From Methylobacterium mesophilicum (GTDB taxonomy: Bacteria; Pseudomonadota; Alphaproteobacteria; Rhizobiales; Beijerinckiaceae), in assembly GCF_022179445.1 (NCBI RefSeq), contig NZ_BPQU01000025.1, positions 1-64,000 of the forward strand: a stretch of DNA of 64,000 nt, read 5' to 3'. Numbering within the stretch: the first letter of the stretch is position 1; each line of letters starts with the position of its first letter. Position numbers and translations under genes: made by a program. The notes beneath the pieces are model-generated. The model saw only the letters and a program-made list of their open reading frames with translations. It was not told the DNA's origin and made no database searches. Positions 8,363 to 15,832 of this stretch are shown piece after piece.

Positions 8363-8544
8363 GCGGTTGTTCTCGGGCATCCTCCGCGCCGCCGGGCATG
8401 CGGCCCGGCCGCAATGCGCCCGCGGAAGATTCGAGCAACTATAATCAGGGCGGGCACGCACCCGTAGTCCGCGCGTTCCGCCCATGGCACATTGCCGGCT
8501 CCTGTTGCAGGCGCGCGACAGGACCGCATCCGGGAGCGACCGTC

Positions 8545-9474
8545 GTGACCACCCTGTACGTCAGCCATCCCGCGAGTTTCGACCACGAGGTGCCGGAGGG
8601 CCACCCGGAGCGGCCGGCGCGGATGCGTGCGATCGAGCGCGCCCTGGAGGACGAGCGCTTCGCCGGCCTGGTGCGGGTCGCCGCGCCCCGGGCCGAGATC
8701 GAGGTCGCAACCCTGGCGCATCCGCGCGAATACGTGGACGCGCTGGTGGCGGCCGTCCCGGAGCACGGGATGGTCGGGATCGATGCCGACACCATCCTGT
8801 CCGCCGGCAGCCTGGAGGCGACCCTGCGGGCGATCGGGGGCGCCAACCACGCCCTCGATTCGATCATGGCCGGCGAATGCCGCAACGCCTTCGTGGCGAT
8901 GCGCCCGCCCGGGCACCATGCCGAGCGGACGCGCTCGATGGGCTTCTGCCTGTTCAACCACGCCGCCATCGCGGCCCGCTACGCCCGGCAGAAGCACGGC
9001 GCCGAGCGCGTGGCGCTGGTCGATTGGGACGTGCATCACGGCAACGGCAGCCAGGACATTTTCTGGGACGATGCCAGCGTGCTCTACTGCTCGACCCACC
9101 AGATGCCGCTCTATCCGGGCAGCGGTGCCGCCTCGGAGCGGGGCGAGAAGGACACGATCGTCAACGTGCCGCTGCGGCCCAACGACGACGGTGCCGTGTT
9201 CCGCGAGGCGTTCGAGGCCGGCATCCTTTCGCGGCTGGAGACCTTCCGGCCCGACGTGATCGTGATCTCGGCCGGCTTCGACGCCCACCGCCTCGACCCG
9301 TTGGCCAATCTCCGGCTGGAAGCGGAGGATTTCGGGTGGGCGACCCGCAAGCTGATGGACCTGGCCGAGCGGTCCGCCGGCGGCCGGATCGTCTCGGTGC
9401 TCGAGGGCGGCTACAGCCTGGAAGGCCTCGCCAAATCCGTGTCCGCCCACGTGGACGCGCTCATGGGCCGGTAG
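8545..9474 (+). CDS. Histone deacetylase-superfamily amidohydrolase
   Basis: 309 aa from GTG 8545, which has GGGAG eight bases upstream; the open frame continues upstream without family similarity. Zn-hydrolase marks are 'RPPGHHAERTRSMGFC' (general-base His pair), 'DWDVHHGNGSQD' (Zn ligands) and 'AGFDAHRLDPL'. Bacterial members deacetylate polyamines, acetoin-related compounds or other acetylamides; the substrate cannot be read from sequence. Solitary. Confidence 0.9.
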   Translation: MTTLYVSHPASFDHEVPEGHPERPARMRAIERALEDERFAGLVRVAAPRAEIEVATLAHPREYVDALVAAVPEHGMVGIDADTILSAGSLEATLRAIGGANHALDSIMAGECRNAFVAMRPPGHHAERTRSMGFCLFNHAAIAARYARQKHGAERVALVDWDVHHGNGSQDIFWDDASVLYCSTHQMPLYPGSGAASERGEKDTIVNVPLRPNDDGAVFREAFEAGILSRLETFRPDVIVISAGFDAHRLDPLANLRLEAEDFGWATRKLMDLAERSAGGRIVSVLEGGYSLEGLAKSVSAHVDALMGR

Positions 9475-9574
9475 GCCCAGCCCTATCGAGATGTTCGAGC
9501 AAAGGTCGGCATCGGACTGTCCCGCTGGGCCGGCGACCCCTGGTCTTTGCCGAGGGCGTTCTGAAAACAGCCTC

Positions 9575-9686
9575 GTCATCCCGGGGCCGCGAAGCGGAGC
9601 GCGGGATCTAGAACCAGTGTCGGATCAGTGACTTGCGCCGTACGTGGTTCTGGATCCCGGGCTCGCCTACGGCGTCCCGGGATGAC
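9575..9686. repeat. 112-bp palindromic unit, copy 1
   Basis: Bounded by GTCATCCCGGG and CCCGGGATGAC. Inner arms CGGGATCTAGAACCA / TGGTTCTGGATCCCG are inverted around a short centre. Same length and ends as the copy at 10015-10126. The arms differ in whether they read 'gccgcgaagcggagc' or 'gcgtcgcctac'-like sequence, so arms appear to be exchanged between copies. Confidence 0.7.
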
Positions 9687-9846
9687 AGGGTAGCGGCTGA
9701 AATGTCCGCGGAAACCTGGGATCCGTGGAGTAAGGATAGTCCTCTGCGACCCGTCTCTGTCCTCCACGCCGCCTTCTCGGCTGTCATGCCGGCGAGAGGT
9801 GGGCGCATGCAGTCGGACTTGGCCTGCGCCATCCGAAACGCTTAGT

Positions 9847-9869
9847 CCCAACCCTTTGAAGGTGTTTGG
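9847..9869 (+). repeat. 23-bp end motif CCCAACCCTTTGAAGGTGTTTGG
   Basis: Matches the reverse complement of 18668-18690 at 21 of 23 positions. With the inverted, weaker copy at 10195-10215 it brackets the second 112-bp palindrome. Confidence 0.55.
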
Positions 9870-10014
9870 ATGGCAGCCCAGATCCGATGACGCGCGCGCG
9901 ATCCTCGCCAGGGGTAATCGCTGCAGGGACGATACGGACCTGGAAGGGAGACCGCGTGCGGAGATCCCCCTTCCACGAGGCCCAGATTTCGGCATCGGCA
10001 TCCGCATCCGCCCT

Positions 10015-10126
10015 GTCATCCCGGGGCGCCGCAGGCGAGCCCGGGATCCAGAGCCACCGACGGTGCAGGCCTCTGATCCGACAGCGGTTCTGGATCCCAG
10101 GCTCCGCTTCGCGGCCCCGGGATGAC
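10015..10126. repeat. 112-bp palindromic unit, copy 2
   Basis: Begins GTCATCCCGGG and ends CCCCGGGATGAC. Inner arms GATCCAGAGCCAC and GCGGTTCTGGATC are partly complementary. Same length as copy 1, which lies 328 bp upstream. Confidence 0.7.
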
Positions 10127-10378
10127 GGTGTCGTTCTCAGAACGGCCTCTGCAAAGACAAGGCGTCGTAGGGCAGGCGCGGTAGTCCGCTGCCGCAAACA
10201 CCTCGAAACGGCTGACCGGTAGACCCCTCGCGTGTCCGGTTGCCGTCGGCATCCGGCACGCCATAGTCGGGTCCACCGACGGCCAGGCGAATCGCGCGAT
10301 GTCACAGAGAATGATCGGCGCGAGACCGGAGGCGGCCCGCCCGGCCGCCGCAAGCCCGTCAGACCCGGGCTCCGCGCG

Positions 10379-10996
10379 ATGACGTCGGCCGGCTTCCTCA
10401 CCTACGCCTTGGCGCTCGGCGTCGCGGCCGCGGTGCCCGGCCCCGGCGTCGTCGCCCTGGTCGCGCGCGCCCTCTCTTCGGGCTTCAAGGCCGCCATGGC
10501 CTTCGCGGTGGGGCTGGTCCTGGGCGACCTCACGTTCCTGTCCGCGGCGGTGTTCGGGCTGGCCCTGATCGCGGAGACTTTGGGCGAACTGTTCGTGGTC
10601 GTCCGGCTCTGCGCCGGCCTGTATCTCGCCATCCTGGCGGTCCGGCTCTGGCGTTCGGCCGGCCGGACCGACCGGGTCGAGGGCGGCCCGGCCGAACGGC
10701 CGCTGGCGAGCTTCGTCGCCGGGCTCACCGTCACCCTGGCCAACCCCAAGACGATCGTCTTCTACCTCGCCGTGCTGCCGACGCTGGTCGACCTTCGCAC
10801 CATCACGGCCGGGGACTACGCCACACTCGTCGGCCTGACCGGATCGGTGCTCGCTGTGGTGATGACGCCCTATGCCGCCCTCGCGGCACGGGCGCGGAAT
10901 TCCTTGAGCGAACTTGCCTTCCGCGCCCGGCTGAACAGGGGCGCCGCCGCCATCATGGCGGGCGCCGCAATCTGGACCATCGCGCGCCGCGCCTGA
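10379..10996 (+). CDS. LysE/RhtB-family exporter
   Basis: 205 aa from ATG 10379. Begins with a LysE-type first helix, 'GVAAAVPGPGVVALVARAL', followed by 'G---A-AFAVGLVLGD' and 'LANPKTIVFYLAVLP', the family's diagnostic turn. Five to six membrane segments. The family exports amino acids or their derivatives. It converges on ribB with an 18-bp gap. The cargo is unknown. Confidence 0.88.
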   Translation: MTSAGFLTYALALGVAAAVPGPGVVALVARALSSGFKAAMAFAVGLVLGDLTFLSAAVFGLALIAETLGELFVVVRLCAGLYLAILAVRLWRSAGRTDRVEGGPAERPLASFVAGLTVTLANPKTIVFYLAVLPTLVDLRTITAGDYATLVGLTGSVLAVVMTPYAALAARARNSLSELAFRARLNRGAAAIMAGAAIWTIARRA

Positions 10997-11014
10997 GGCG
11001 CGTCCGGCCTCGGA

Positions 11015-12091
11015 TCACCCCTCCAACGGCTCGTCGCCCAGCAGCTCGATGCCGAAGCCCGAGAGGCCGACATAGGAGCGCGCCGAGGTCGCGAGGTTGC
11101 GGATCGACACGATTCCGAGGTCGCGCAGGATCTGGGCGCCGAGGCCGACTTCCCGCCATTGGCGGGCGCGCAGGGCCTCCGTTCCCTCCTCCATGGCGCT
11201 CTTCAGGGGAACACCGGCGGTCCCGTCCCGCAGGTAGACCAGCACCCCGCGGCCCTCCGATGCGAAGCGCTTGAGCACGGCGTCGATCTGCTTGCCGCCT
11301 CCGATCACGTCCGCGGCGACGTTGGAGCGATGGAGCCGCACCAGCACGTCCCGGCCGTCGCCGATGTCGCCCATCACGAAGGCGAATTGCTGGATCGCCT
11401 CGAACGGCGTGGAGAACGCGTAGGCCGTCACGTCGCCGTGGTTGGAATGGACCGTGAAGTGCCCGACCCGCTCCACCAGCCGGTCCCGCGCCTGCCGGTA
11501 GGCGATCAGGTCGGCGACGGAGACGCGCTTGAGGCCGTGCGTCTCGGAGAAGGCCTCGATCTGCGGGCCCTTCATCACGGTGCCGTCGTCGTTGGCGAGC
11601 TCGCAGATCACCCCGACCGGGGGCAATTCGGCGAGCTTGCACAGGTCGACCGCGGCCTCGGTATGGCCCGAGCGCATCAGCACGCCGCCGTTGCGGGCGA
11701 TCAGCGGGAAGACGTGGCCGGGGCGGACGAAGTCGCCGGCGCCCATGTTGCCGTTGGCGAGCGCCCGCACCGTGTTGCAGCGCTGCTCCGCAGAGATGCC
11801 GGTGGTCAGCCCGTGCTTGGTGTCGACCGTGACCGTGAACGCTGTGCCGAGCGGCGCGTCGTTCGACGCCACCATCGGGTCGAGATGCAGCCGGCGGGCC
11901 TCGTCCTGGGTGATCGGCGCGCAGACGATGCCGCAGGTGTTGCGGATGATGAACGCCATCTTCTCCGGCGTGCAGAGCGAGGCGGCGACGACGAGGTCGC
12001 CCTCGTTCTCGCGGTCGTCATCGTCGGTGACGACCACGATCTCGCCGCGGGCGAAGGCCGCGATGGCCTCGGTAACGGTGCAATGGGGCAC
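11015..12091 (-). CDS. ribB: 3,4-dihydroxy-2-butanone-4-phosphate synthase with degenerate GTP cyclohydrolase II domain
   Basis: 358 aa. The N-terminal RibB domain (1-~205) is intact: the acidic Mg loop DDDDRENEGD (23-32), 'FVRPGHVFPL' (121-130) and 'RSGHTEAAVDL' (140-150). It converts ribulose 5-phosphate to the riboflavin precursor DHBP. The C-terminal half (~207-358) has the RibA fold outline, but the zinc-binding Cys cluster expected around residue 262 (after 'VRLHRS') is absent. GTP cyclohydrolase II activity should be lost and a separate ribA is expected elsewhere. I see no FMN riboswitch in the 162 bp upstream. Confidence 0.92.
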   Translation of the reverse strand: MPHCTVTEAIAAFARGEIVVVTDDDDRENEGDLVVAASLCTPEKMAFIIRNTCGIVCAPITQDEARRLHLDPMVASNDAPLGTAFTVTVDTKHGLTTGISAEQRCNTVRALANGNMGAGDFVRPGHVFPLIARNGGVLMRSGHTEAAVDLCKLAELPPVGVICELANDDGTVMKGPQIEAFSETHGLKRVSVADLIAYRQARDRLVERVGHFTVHSNHGDVTAYAFSTPFEAIQQFAFVMGDIGDGRDVLVRLHRSNVAADVIGGGKQIDAVLKRFASEGRGVLVYLRDGTAGVPLKSAMEEGTEALRARQWREVGLGAQILRDLGIVSIRNLATSARSYVGLSGFGIELLGDEPLEG

Positions 12092-12253
12092 GGATCGCTC
12101 TCTCGTCTCGCATCTCTCCGCCCCAGGCGGGGTGGAAAGGCCCGGATCGCCCGCCGCCGCGCCGGATGAAGGGTCCGGCGCGGGCGAGCCTGTGAAATCG
12201 TGGCTCCGAAGCGGTCGGTCGATCGCGGGGCGATCGGCCTCGGCTGCGGCGCG

Positions 12254-13351
12254 TCAGGCGGCTCCCACCTGTCCGCGGTGACGTAGATAGTGATCGGCCA
12301 GCACGCAGGCCATCATGGCCTCCGCCACCGGGACGGCGCGGATGCCGACGCACGGATCGTGGCGGCCCTTGGTGATCAGGTCGACCTCGCCGCCGTCGCG
12401 GTTCACCGAGCGGCGCGGCGTCAGGATCGAGGAGGTCGGCTTCACGGCGAAACGCACCACCACCGGCTCGCCGTTGGAGATGCCGCCCAGGATGCCGCCC
12501 GCATGGTTGGCCATGAACCGCGGGCGCCCGCCGTTGCCGCTGCGCATCTCGTCGGCGTTGTCCTCGCCGCGCAGGGCGGCGGCCGCGAACCCGTCGCCGA
12601 TCTCCACGCCCTTCACGGCGTTGATCGACATCATGGCGGCGGCGAGATCCGCGTCGAGCTTGCCGTAGACCGGGGCGCCGAGGCCCGGGGGCACGCCCTC
12701 GGCCACCACCTCGATCACCGCGCCGACCGAGGAGCCGTCCTTGCGGATCCCGTCCAGGTAGGTCTCGTAGAGGGCGGCCGTCTCGGGGTCGGGGCAGAAG
12801 AACGGGTTGTTGCCGACCTCTTCCCAGTCCCAGCGCGACCGGTCGATGGCGTGCGGTCCCATCTGCACCAGGGCGGCCCGGATGGTGATGCCCGGAATCA
12901 CCTTGCGCGCCACCGCGCCCGCGGCGACCCGGGCCGCGGTCTCCCGGGCCGAGGAGCGGCCGCCGCCGCGATAGTCGCGGATGCCGTACTTGGCATCGTA
13001 GGTGTAGTCGGCGTGGCCGGGCCGGTAGCTGTCGCGGATCTCGGAATAATCCTTCGAGCGCTGATCGGTGTTCTCGATCATCAGCGCGATCGGCGTGCCC
13101 GTGGTGAACTGGCGCCCGCCGGTGCGGTCGTCGGCGAACACGCCGGACAGGATCTTCACCTGGTCGGGCTCGCGGCGCTGGGTGGTGAAGCGCGACTGGC
13201 CGGGCTTGCGGCGGTCGAGCTCCGCCTGGATCTCGTCGGCCTCCAGCGCGAGGCCGGGCGGACAGCCATCCACCACGCAGCCGAGCGCGACCCCGTGGCT
13301 CTCGCCGAAGGTCGTGACGCGGAACAGGTGGCCGAAGGTGTTGTGAGACAT
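12254..13351 (-). CDS. aroC: Chorismate synthase
   Basis: 365 aa, full length. It removes phosphate from EPSP to give chorismate, using reduced FMN. Signatures are 'FGESHG' (~15-20), 'RKPGQS', 'RPGHADYTYDAKYG', 'GGGRSSARETAARVAAGA' and 'KGVEIGDGF'. It lies 162 bp upstream of ribB on the same strand; both pathways use flavin or feed on central carbon, but co-transcription is not shown. Start at 13351 matches the family N-terminus (MSHNTFGHLFRV). Confidence 0.95.
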   Translation of the reverse strand: MSHNTFGHLFRVTTFGESHGVALGCVVDGCPPGLALEADEIQAELDRRKPGQSRFTTQRREPDQVKILSGVFADDRTGGRQFTTGTPIALMIENTDQRSKDYSEIRDSYRPGHADYTYDAKYGIRDYRGGGRSSARETAARVAAGAVARKVIPGITIRAALVQMGPHAIDRSRWDWEEVGNNPFFCPDPETAALYETYLDGIRKDGSSVGAVIEVVAEGVPPGLGAPVYGKLDADLAAAMMSINAVKGVEIGDGFAAAALRGEDNADEMRSGNGGRPRFMANHAGGILGGISNGEPVVVRFAVKPTSSILTPRRSVNRDGGEVDLITKGRHDPCVGIRAVPVAEAMMACVLADHYLRHRGQVGAA

Positions 13352-13474
13352 GACGCGGCCCGTCTAGCGCGGGAGCGCCGGTGGCACAAACGGCAGGTGA
13401 TGCATGCGATCGTTCAGTTCGCGATCAACCCGCCGGGCTGGCATTCGATACGAGCCTGAGGAAGCTCGCCGCAT

Positions 13475-13576
13475 TCAGGGCTCGTCGGCCCGCTTCGCAA
13501 AATGAAGCGCCCCAAACCCGAGGATAAGCGCTGCCGCGGGAACGCTCAGCAGGACGAGGAGATTCACGATGCTCAT
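13475..13576 (-). CDS. Tiny single-span membrane protein, second gene of module copy 2
   Basis: 33 aa, beginning MSIVNLLVLLSVPAAALILG: one hydrophobic segment, then a short tail HFAKRADEP. The ATG overlaps the TGA of the preceding two-span gene by 4 bp (ATGA), exactly as in the copy at 4707-4829. GGAGTTGGTGTC precedes the start. Too short for ordinary gene callers. Function unknown; probably works with its upstream partner. Confidence 0.6.
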   Translation of the reverse strand: MSIVNLLVLLSVPAAALILGFGALHFAKRADEP

Positions 13577-13842
13577 GACACCAACTCCTTCAGGAAGCGC
13601 CGCGCAGCGTAATGTAGGCTCGCGCTCGCGATCCAGCAAACAATCGCGATGCAAACAACCCCGGGGATCGGAACGCTCGGCGGACTCGATGTGTACAAGA
13701 CTGCAAAGATCGGCGCCAGTCCACCAACGGCGAAGATCGAACCAGCGATCGCATTGACATAATTTGCGGTCAGCTTTGTTCGCTCATTCACAATAAGAAT
13801 GGTCCGCAGAGAGGGTCTGTTTTTGAAGAGCGATCTGTCCAT
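13573..13842 (-). CDS. Small two-span membrane protein, first gene of module copy 2
   Basis: 89 aa from ATG 13842; a GTG at 13791 (72 aa) aligns better with the paralogue's N-terminus, and the open frame reaches 13941. 'ERTKLTANYVNAIA' is followed by two hydrophobic spans and SLHYAARRFLKELVS. Homologous to the protein at 4826-5056. Neither start has a convincing ribosome-binding site. Base composition upstream falls sharply toward AT. Function unknown. Confidence 0.6.
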   Translation of the reverse strand: MDRSLFKNRPSLRTILIVNERTKLTANYVNAIAGSIFAVGGLAPIFAVLYTSSPPSVPIPGVVCIAIVCWIASASLHYAARRFLKELVS

Positions 13843-14034
13843 CTGTCGTGACTCGAGCTTTTTGCTCGGTATTTTCACCTCACCAGAGCCCTTTGGGAAG
13901 GTGAATTTCAGACGAATTCGTTGCCCGTCGTTAGATCGCACTCTGTCGATCAGAGGTTATTATATGGCGATCAATTTGCTATCATTCGAATGTTTATTTC
14001 ATAAATTTATTCAAAATTAAATACGGATGGTGCT
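13843..14034. other. AT-rich intergenic island
   Basis: The stretch from about 13920 to 14060 is strongly A/T-rich (for example ttattatatggcgat and ataaatttattcaaaatt) within a chromosome that otherwise reads as roughly 70% GC. No gene seen. It separates the small-membrane-protein pair from the 3' end of the DUF3578 gene and may hold a foreign remnant, an origin-like or silenced region, or strong promoters. Confidence 0.6.
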
Positions 14035-14658
14035 TCAAACGATTGAAAATTTTTCTTTCATCTCTCCCCGTCCAAGACCACCCCGCCCCTTGAGCGCCCG
14101 ATAAGCCGCCACGCCCGCCGCCAGGTCCGCGCGCAGCCGCCGCTCGTCGCCGAGGTCGTCGAGGGCGTAGGTCAGGCCGAGGATGTGCGCGGCCTCGTAG
14201 CCCTCCGGCAGCTCGCCGGCGCTCCCGAGGGTGATGGACCGGTTCGGCAGGCGCTCGGCGAAGTCGGCGAGGCGTACGCGCAGAGCATCCCCGCTGGCGC
14301 GCAGGTAGGCCTCGGCGCGCGGCCCGTGCTCGCGGATCGCGGCGACGGTCCCCTGCGCCAGGGACAGGTGGACGACCGGGCGGTGCGCCGGGAACAGGTA
14401 GACGAGGTAATAGCCCCGCGTCGCGCTGGTCGTGACGGCCGGGTCGAACACCGCCAACCACGGGACGGCGGCCCAACGGGTGCCCCGGCCGGGACTGCCC
14501 TTGACGAGGAACGGTCCATCGATCGGGTCGAGGGCCGCCCGCAGCTCATCAGGCGCACCGCGCCGGATCACCGCCGCGAGGGGATGCCCGGCCGGGGGGT
14601 CGAGGCGGGCGAGCGGGTATTCCTCGACGATCCGGCGCAGGGCGTGGCCGAGGCTCAC
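14035..14658 (-). CDS. Stand-alone McrB-N-like (DUF3578) protein
   Basis: 207 aa. Residues ~1-190 resemble the MrcB-like N-terminal domain: 'FLVKGSPGRGTRWAAVPWLA', 'FDPAVTTSATRGYYLVYLF', 'VHLSLAQGT', and late 'YEAAHILGLTY' and 'DLAAGVAAYRAL'. In McrB-type restriction proteins this region precedes an AAA+ GTPase and recognises DNA; here no AAA+ domain follows. The last eight codons (MKEKFSIV) switch to A/T-rich sequence, suggesting truncation by the adjacent island. It starts 13 bp after the catalase-like gene. Domain call fairly sure; function not. Confidence 0.7.
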   Translation of the reverse strand: MSLGHALRRIVEEYPLARLDPPAGHPLAAVIRRGAPDELRAALDPIDGPFLVKGSPGRGTRWAAVPWLAVFDPAVTTSATRGYYLVYLFPAHRPVVHLSLAQGTVAAIREHGPRAEAYLRASGDALRVRLADFAERLPNRSITLGSAGELPEGYEAAHILGLTYALDDLGDERRLRADLAAGVAAYRALKGRGGLGRGEMKEKFSIV

Positions 14659-14671
14659 CCGCCCGCCGGCC

Positions 14672-15763
14672 TCAAGCCGGTACCTGTTCTATGGATGTCG
14701 GTTCCGTCTCCGGCGTCTGGTTGCGGCTGTGGCGGAAGTTGGAGAGCGCCTGATAGGTCTTGAGCCGTGCCCGCATCAGCGAGCCCAGGGGGCGATGCGC
14801 CGCCAGGCTGTGGGCCGGCCGGAAGGACAGCACGTCGTCGGCGTAGCGCGTCCGAGCCTCGGATCGGGCATCCTGGGCCGGCAGGACGAGCCGCGCCACG
14901 GTGCGGTAGGGGCTGGCCGCCTCGTCCCAGCGCTTCGATGCATCCTCGACCGGCATGTCGTCGAGGTTGGTGCAGAGTTGGACGCGGAGTTCGAAGACGG
15001 CCGCATCGCCCGCGAAGAAGGCACCGACCGCGTGCCGGAACGCGTCCGGGTCCTGGCCCGGATGCAGCTCCTCGTCCGCCAGGGCCTGCTGCCGCGAGCC
15101 GGCCGGGAAGGCCGCGATCTTCGCGACATGATCGCCGTAGCGGAGCGCGGCCTGGGAATAATACGGCTCGGCCAGCGGGTGCAGAGGCTGGTGTCCGAAG
15201 AAGTCCAGCAGCGCCGAGCTCTCGCCGGTCGCCGCCTTCACCACCGTGTCGGCCGCCCTTGCGATGCGAGACACAACGGACTTGACGGCCTCCGGCGCCT
15301 TCGTGCCGGCCTCCAGCTGCTTCATGCTGCCCAGGAAGCCCTTGGCGTCCGGGTTCGGGAAGACCGGGCCGGTGGCGAGCACGAAATCCTGCGTGGCGGC
15401 GCCGTGACCGGGCAGCGTCTCACCCGGGACGCCCAGCACCTTGATCGCCATGCCCCGATGGGTCGAGACGCTGTCCTTGAGCAACTCCCCCGGCCCCTGC
15501 GCGAAGCGCACGATCACCGAATAGCTGCCACCTTTGGCGAACAGGCCCTGCTTCAGCTCGGGCGGGAGGTCGTCAGCCACCTGAAGCTCGCCCACGACCA
15601 CGCCGCTGACCTTGGCGTGCGACGCCCGCACCGCATGGCCGTAGCGCGCGGCCGTCGTCTCGCTCTCGCGGGTCATCGACGCGATGATCGCGTCGATCGT
15701 CTCGGACTCGTCGGGCGCGGGCGTCTCGATGCCGTCGTGGTAGCGGAGGTAGGTCTCGGCCAA
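14672..15763 (-). CDS. Catalase-superfamily protein (SrpA-like)
   Basis: 363 aa. Features of the small catalase-like group are 'ASHAKVSGVVVGEL' (possible distal His), 'YSVIVRFAQG', 'HRGMAIKVLGVPG' and 'TQDFVLATGPVF'. The end, 'FRPAHSLAAHRPLGSLMRAR', replaces the RxFxY heme-ligand motif of true catalases, which I cannot find. Peroxidase or other heme chemistry is possible. First gene before the DUF3578 gene, 13 bp apart. Confidence 0.75.
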   Translation of the reverse strand: MAETYLRYHDGIETPAPDESETIDAIIASMTRESETTAARYGHAVRASHAKVSGVVVGELQVADDLPPELKQGLFAKGGSYSVIVRFAQGPGELLKDSVSTHRGMAIKVLGVPGETLPGHGAATQDFVLATGPVFPNPDAKGFLGSMKQLEAGTKAPEAVKSVVSRIARAADTVVKAATGESSALLDFFGHQPLHPLAEPYYSQAALRYGDHVAKIAAFPAGSRQQALADEELHPGQDPDAFRHAVGAFFAGDAAVFELRVQLCTNLDDMPVEDASKRWDEAASPYRTVARLVLPAQDARSEARTRYADDVLSFRPAHSLAAHRPLGSLMRARLKTYQALSNFRHSRNQTPETEPTSIEQVPA

Positions 15764-15832
15764 GGTCTCTGATCCCGATCGCCTCTATCGACGTCCAACC
15801 GCCGGGCCGTTCGTCGGGTTCGGGCCTCGCGA

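Larger units (their letters stand above)
9475..10378. repeat. Non-coding repeat-rich interval
   Basis: About 900 bp between the HDAC-like and LysE genes with no supportable gene. It holds three members of a ~23-bp motif family, CCCAnCCCTTTnnAGGTGTTTGG: a divergent copy at 9476-9497 (+), a good copy at 9847-9869 (+) and an inverted copy at 10195-10215 (-). It also holds two 112-bp palindromic units, listed separately. The open frames here are the palindromes read through. Confidence 0.7.

Noticed and set aside
9784..10401. 205-codon minus-strand open frame in the repeat region
   Set aside because: It reads through the 112-bp palindrome and end motifs; the apparent protein is repeat sequence.
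12092..12253. Looked for an FMN riboswitch upstream of ribB
   Set aside because: No RFN-element conserved blocks could be found in this gap.
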